In this document: positions 5,556 through 6,139 of the stretch, in pieces | How the letters are laid out: every line of letters begins with the position of its first letter | Numbering within the stretch: the first letter of the stretch is position 1 | Assembly: GCA_910584935.1 (NCBI GenBank) | Contig: CAJUDU010000113.1 | Span: 1 to 6,139 of the forward strand | From: an uncultured Butyricicoccus sp. | GTDB lineage: Bacteria; Bacillota; Clostridia; Oscillospirales; Butyricicoccaceae | Length of the DNA: 6,139 nt | Direction of reading: 5' to 3' | The notes under the pieces: model-generated | Seen by the model: the letters and a program-made list of their open reading frames with translations, nothing else | Databases searched by the model: none | Told to the model about the DNA's origin: nothing | Program-made: the position numbers and the translations under genes

Positions 5556-6139
5556 ATGAAAGCAGCAAAATACGTTATCACCATTGTATCCGTCTTATTG
5601 TTGTGCCTGATGCCTGCCCGCGCAGTGGAATTTTCAGATGTCCCGGCAGGCAGCGTTACAGCAGATGCTGTAACGTTTTTGCACAGCCTGGATGTTGTTC
5701 AAGGGCGCGGGAATGGGGCTTTTTCTCCAAATGATTTGGTATCACGGGCAGAATTTGCTGTAATGCTTTGCAAACTGACAGGGGCAGACACTATAAACCT
5801 AGCACCTGCCATGTTCCCGGATGTGGAAAATCATTGGGCAAAACAATTTATTGCCGCAGCTTTGGAAAATGGTTATATGAATGGATATAGTGATAAGCTG
5901 TTCCATCCTAATGATACGCTGACATTTGAACAAGCTGTGACAGTTGCGATGAAAATCCTTTATCCAGATGAAGATTTCCATACACAAGGCGCATGGTATC
6001 AAGGCTATATGGATAAAGCCTTTGCTGGCGGGTATACCCAAGGGATGTATACCAATATCAGCCTGCCATTATCCCGTGGGGATTTAGCAATCCTGCTTTA
6101 TCATATCAGTACACATTTTCATGGTGATGCCTATTCATT
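5556..6139 (+). CDS. Secreted SLH-domain protein (partial, runs off window)
   Basis: The first 194 residues of an exported protein; no stop is reached. The start is set by AGGAGGTG (5542-5549), with 8 nt between AGGAGG and ATG. Residues 1-23 form a signal peptide: two lysines (K2, K5), a hydrophobic core (VITIVSVLLLCLM) and an ARA cleavage site before V24. Three S-layer-homology repeats follow: about 26-74 (FSDV... RAEFAVMLCKL), 87-135 (FPDVENHWAKQFIAAALENGYMNGY... NDTLTFEQAV) and about 146-184 (degenerate, ending LSRGDLAILLYHI). The first repeat lacks the HWA tryptophan and the third lacks the FxDV opening. SLH repeats bind secondary cell-wall polymers in Gram-positives, or outer-membrane-linked peptidoglycan in some diderms, so this protein is probably held at the cell surface. 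Any catalytic or effector domain lies beyond the window. It has its own promoter and no evident link to the sugar operon. Confidence 0.88.
   Translation, partial: MKAAKYVITIVSVLLLCLMPARAVEFSDVPAGSVTADAVTFLHSLDVVQGRGNGAFSPNDLVSRAEFAVMLCKLTGADTINLAPAMFPDVENHWAKQFIAAALENGYMNGYSDKLFHPNDTLTFEQAVTVAMKILYPDEDFHTQGAWYQGYMDKAFAGGYTQGMYTNISLPLSRGDLAILLYHISTHFHGDAYS

Noticed and set aside
5595..5606. Possible lipobox (LLLC) in the SLH protein signal peptide
   Set aside because: The residue before Cys17 is Leu rather than Gly or Ala, and a good signal peptidase I site (ARA) follows at residues 21-23.

Overview
The window looks like part of a Gram-positive (Firmicutes/Clostridia-type) chromosome. It has moderate G+C, strong purine-rich Shine-Dalgarno sites a few bases before each start, intrinsic terminators, and a secreted SLH-domain protein. 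These traits are also compatible with other SLH-bearing lineages such as Negativicutes, so genus and species cannot be fixed from the sequence.

Layout from left to right. Positions 1-414 carry no convincing gene, only several short repeats and hairpins and, at 341-372, a perfect intrinsic terminator for the operon to its right. Positions 415-4284 hold three minus-strand genes, transcribed from right to left: a TIM-barrel sugar isomerase/epimerase/dehydratase-like protein (3352-4284), a Gfo/Idh/MocA-family NAD(P)-dependent oxidoreductase (2087-3265) and a sodium:solute symporter of the SSS/SLC5 family related to sugar carriers (415-2043). A 250-bp divergent control region separates this operon from a plus-strand AraC-family regulator with an N-terminal cupin sensor (4535-5386). 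After a hairpin at 5414-5442, a new plus-strand unit with a good sigma-A-type promoter encodes a secreted SLH-domain protein (5556 to beyond the window end).

The operon plus its divergent regulator reads as a compact catabolic cassette. The symporter would import a sugar, cyclitol or glycoside with Na+, the oxidoreductase would oxidise a ring hydroxyl to a keto group, and the TIM-barrel enzyme would isomerise, dehydrate or hydrate the keto product. The AraC protein would sense substrate or intermediate and control the operon. The same enzyme pair occurs in myo-inositol catabolism and in the 3-keto-glycoside and C-glycoside deglycosylation routes. The other inositol genes (IolB, C, D-like) and a recognisable glycosidase are absent here, so the substrate is open. 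All four complete genes appear intact. No mobile element, CRISPR array, tRNA or rRNA was seen.
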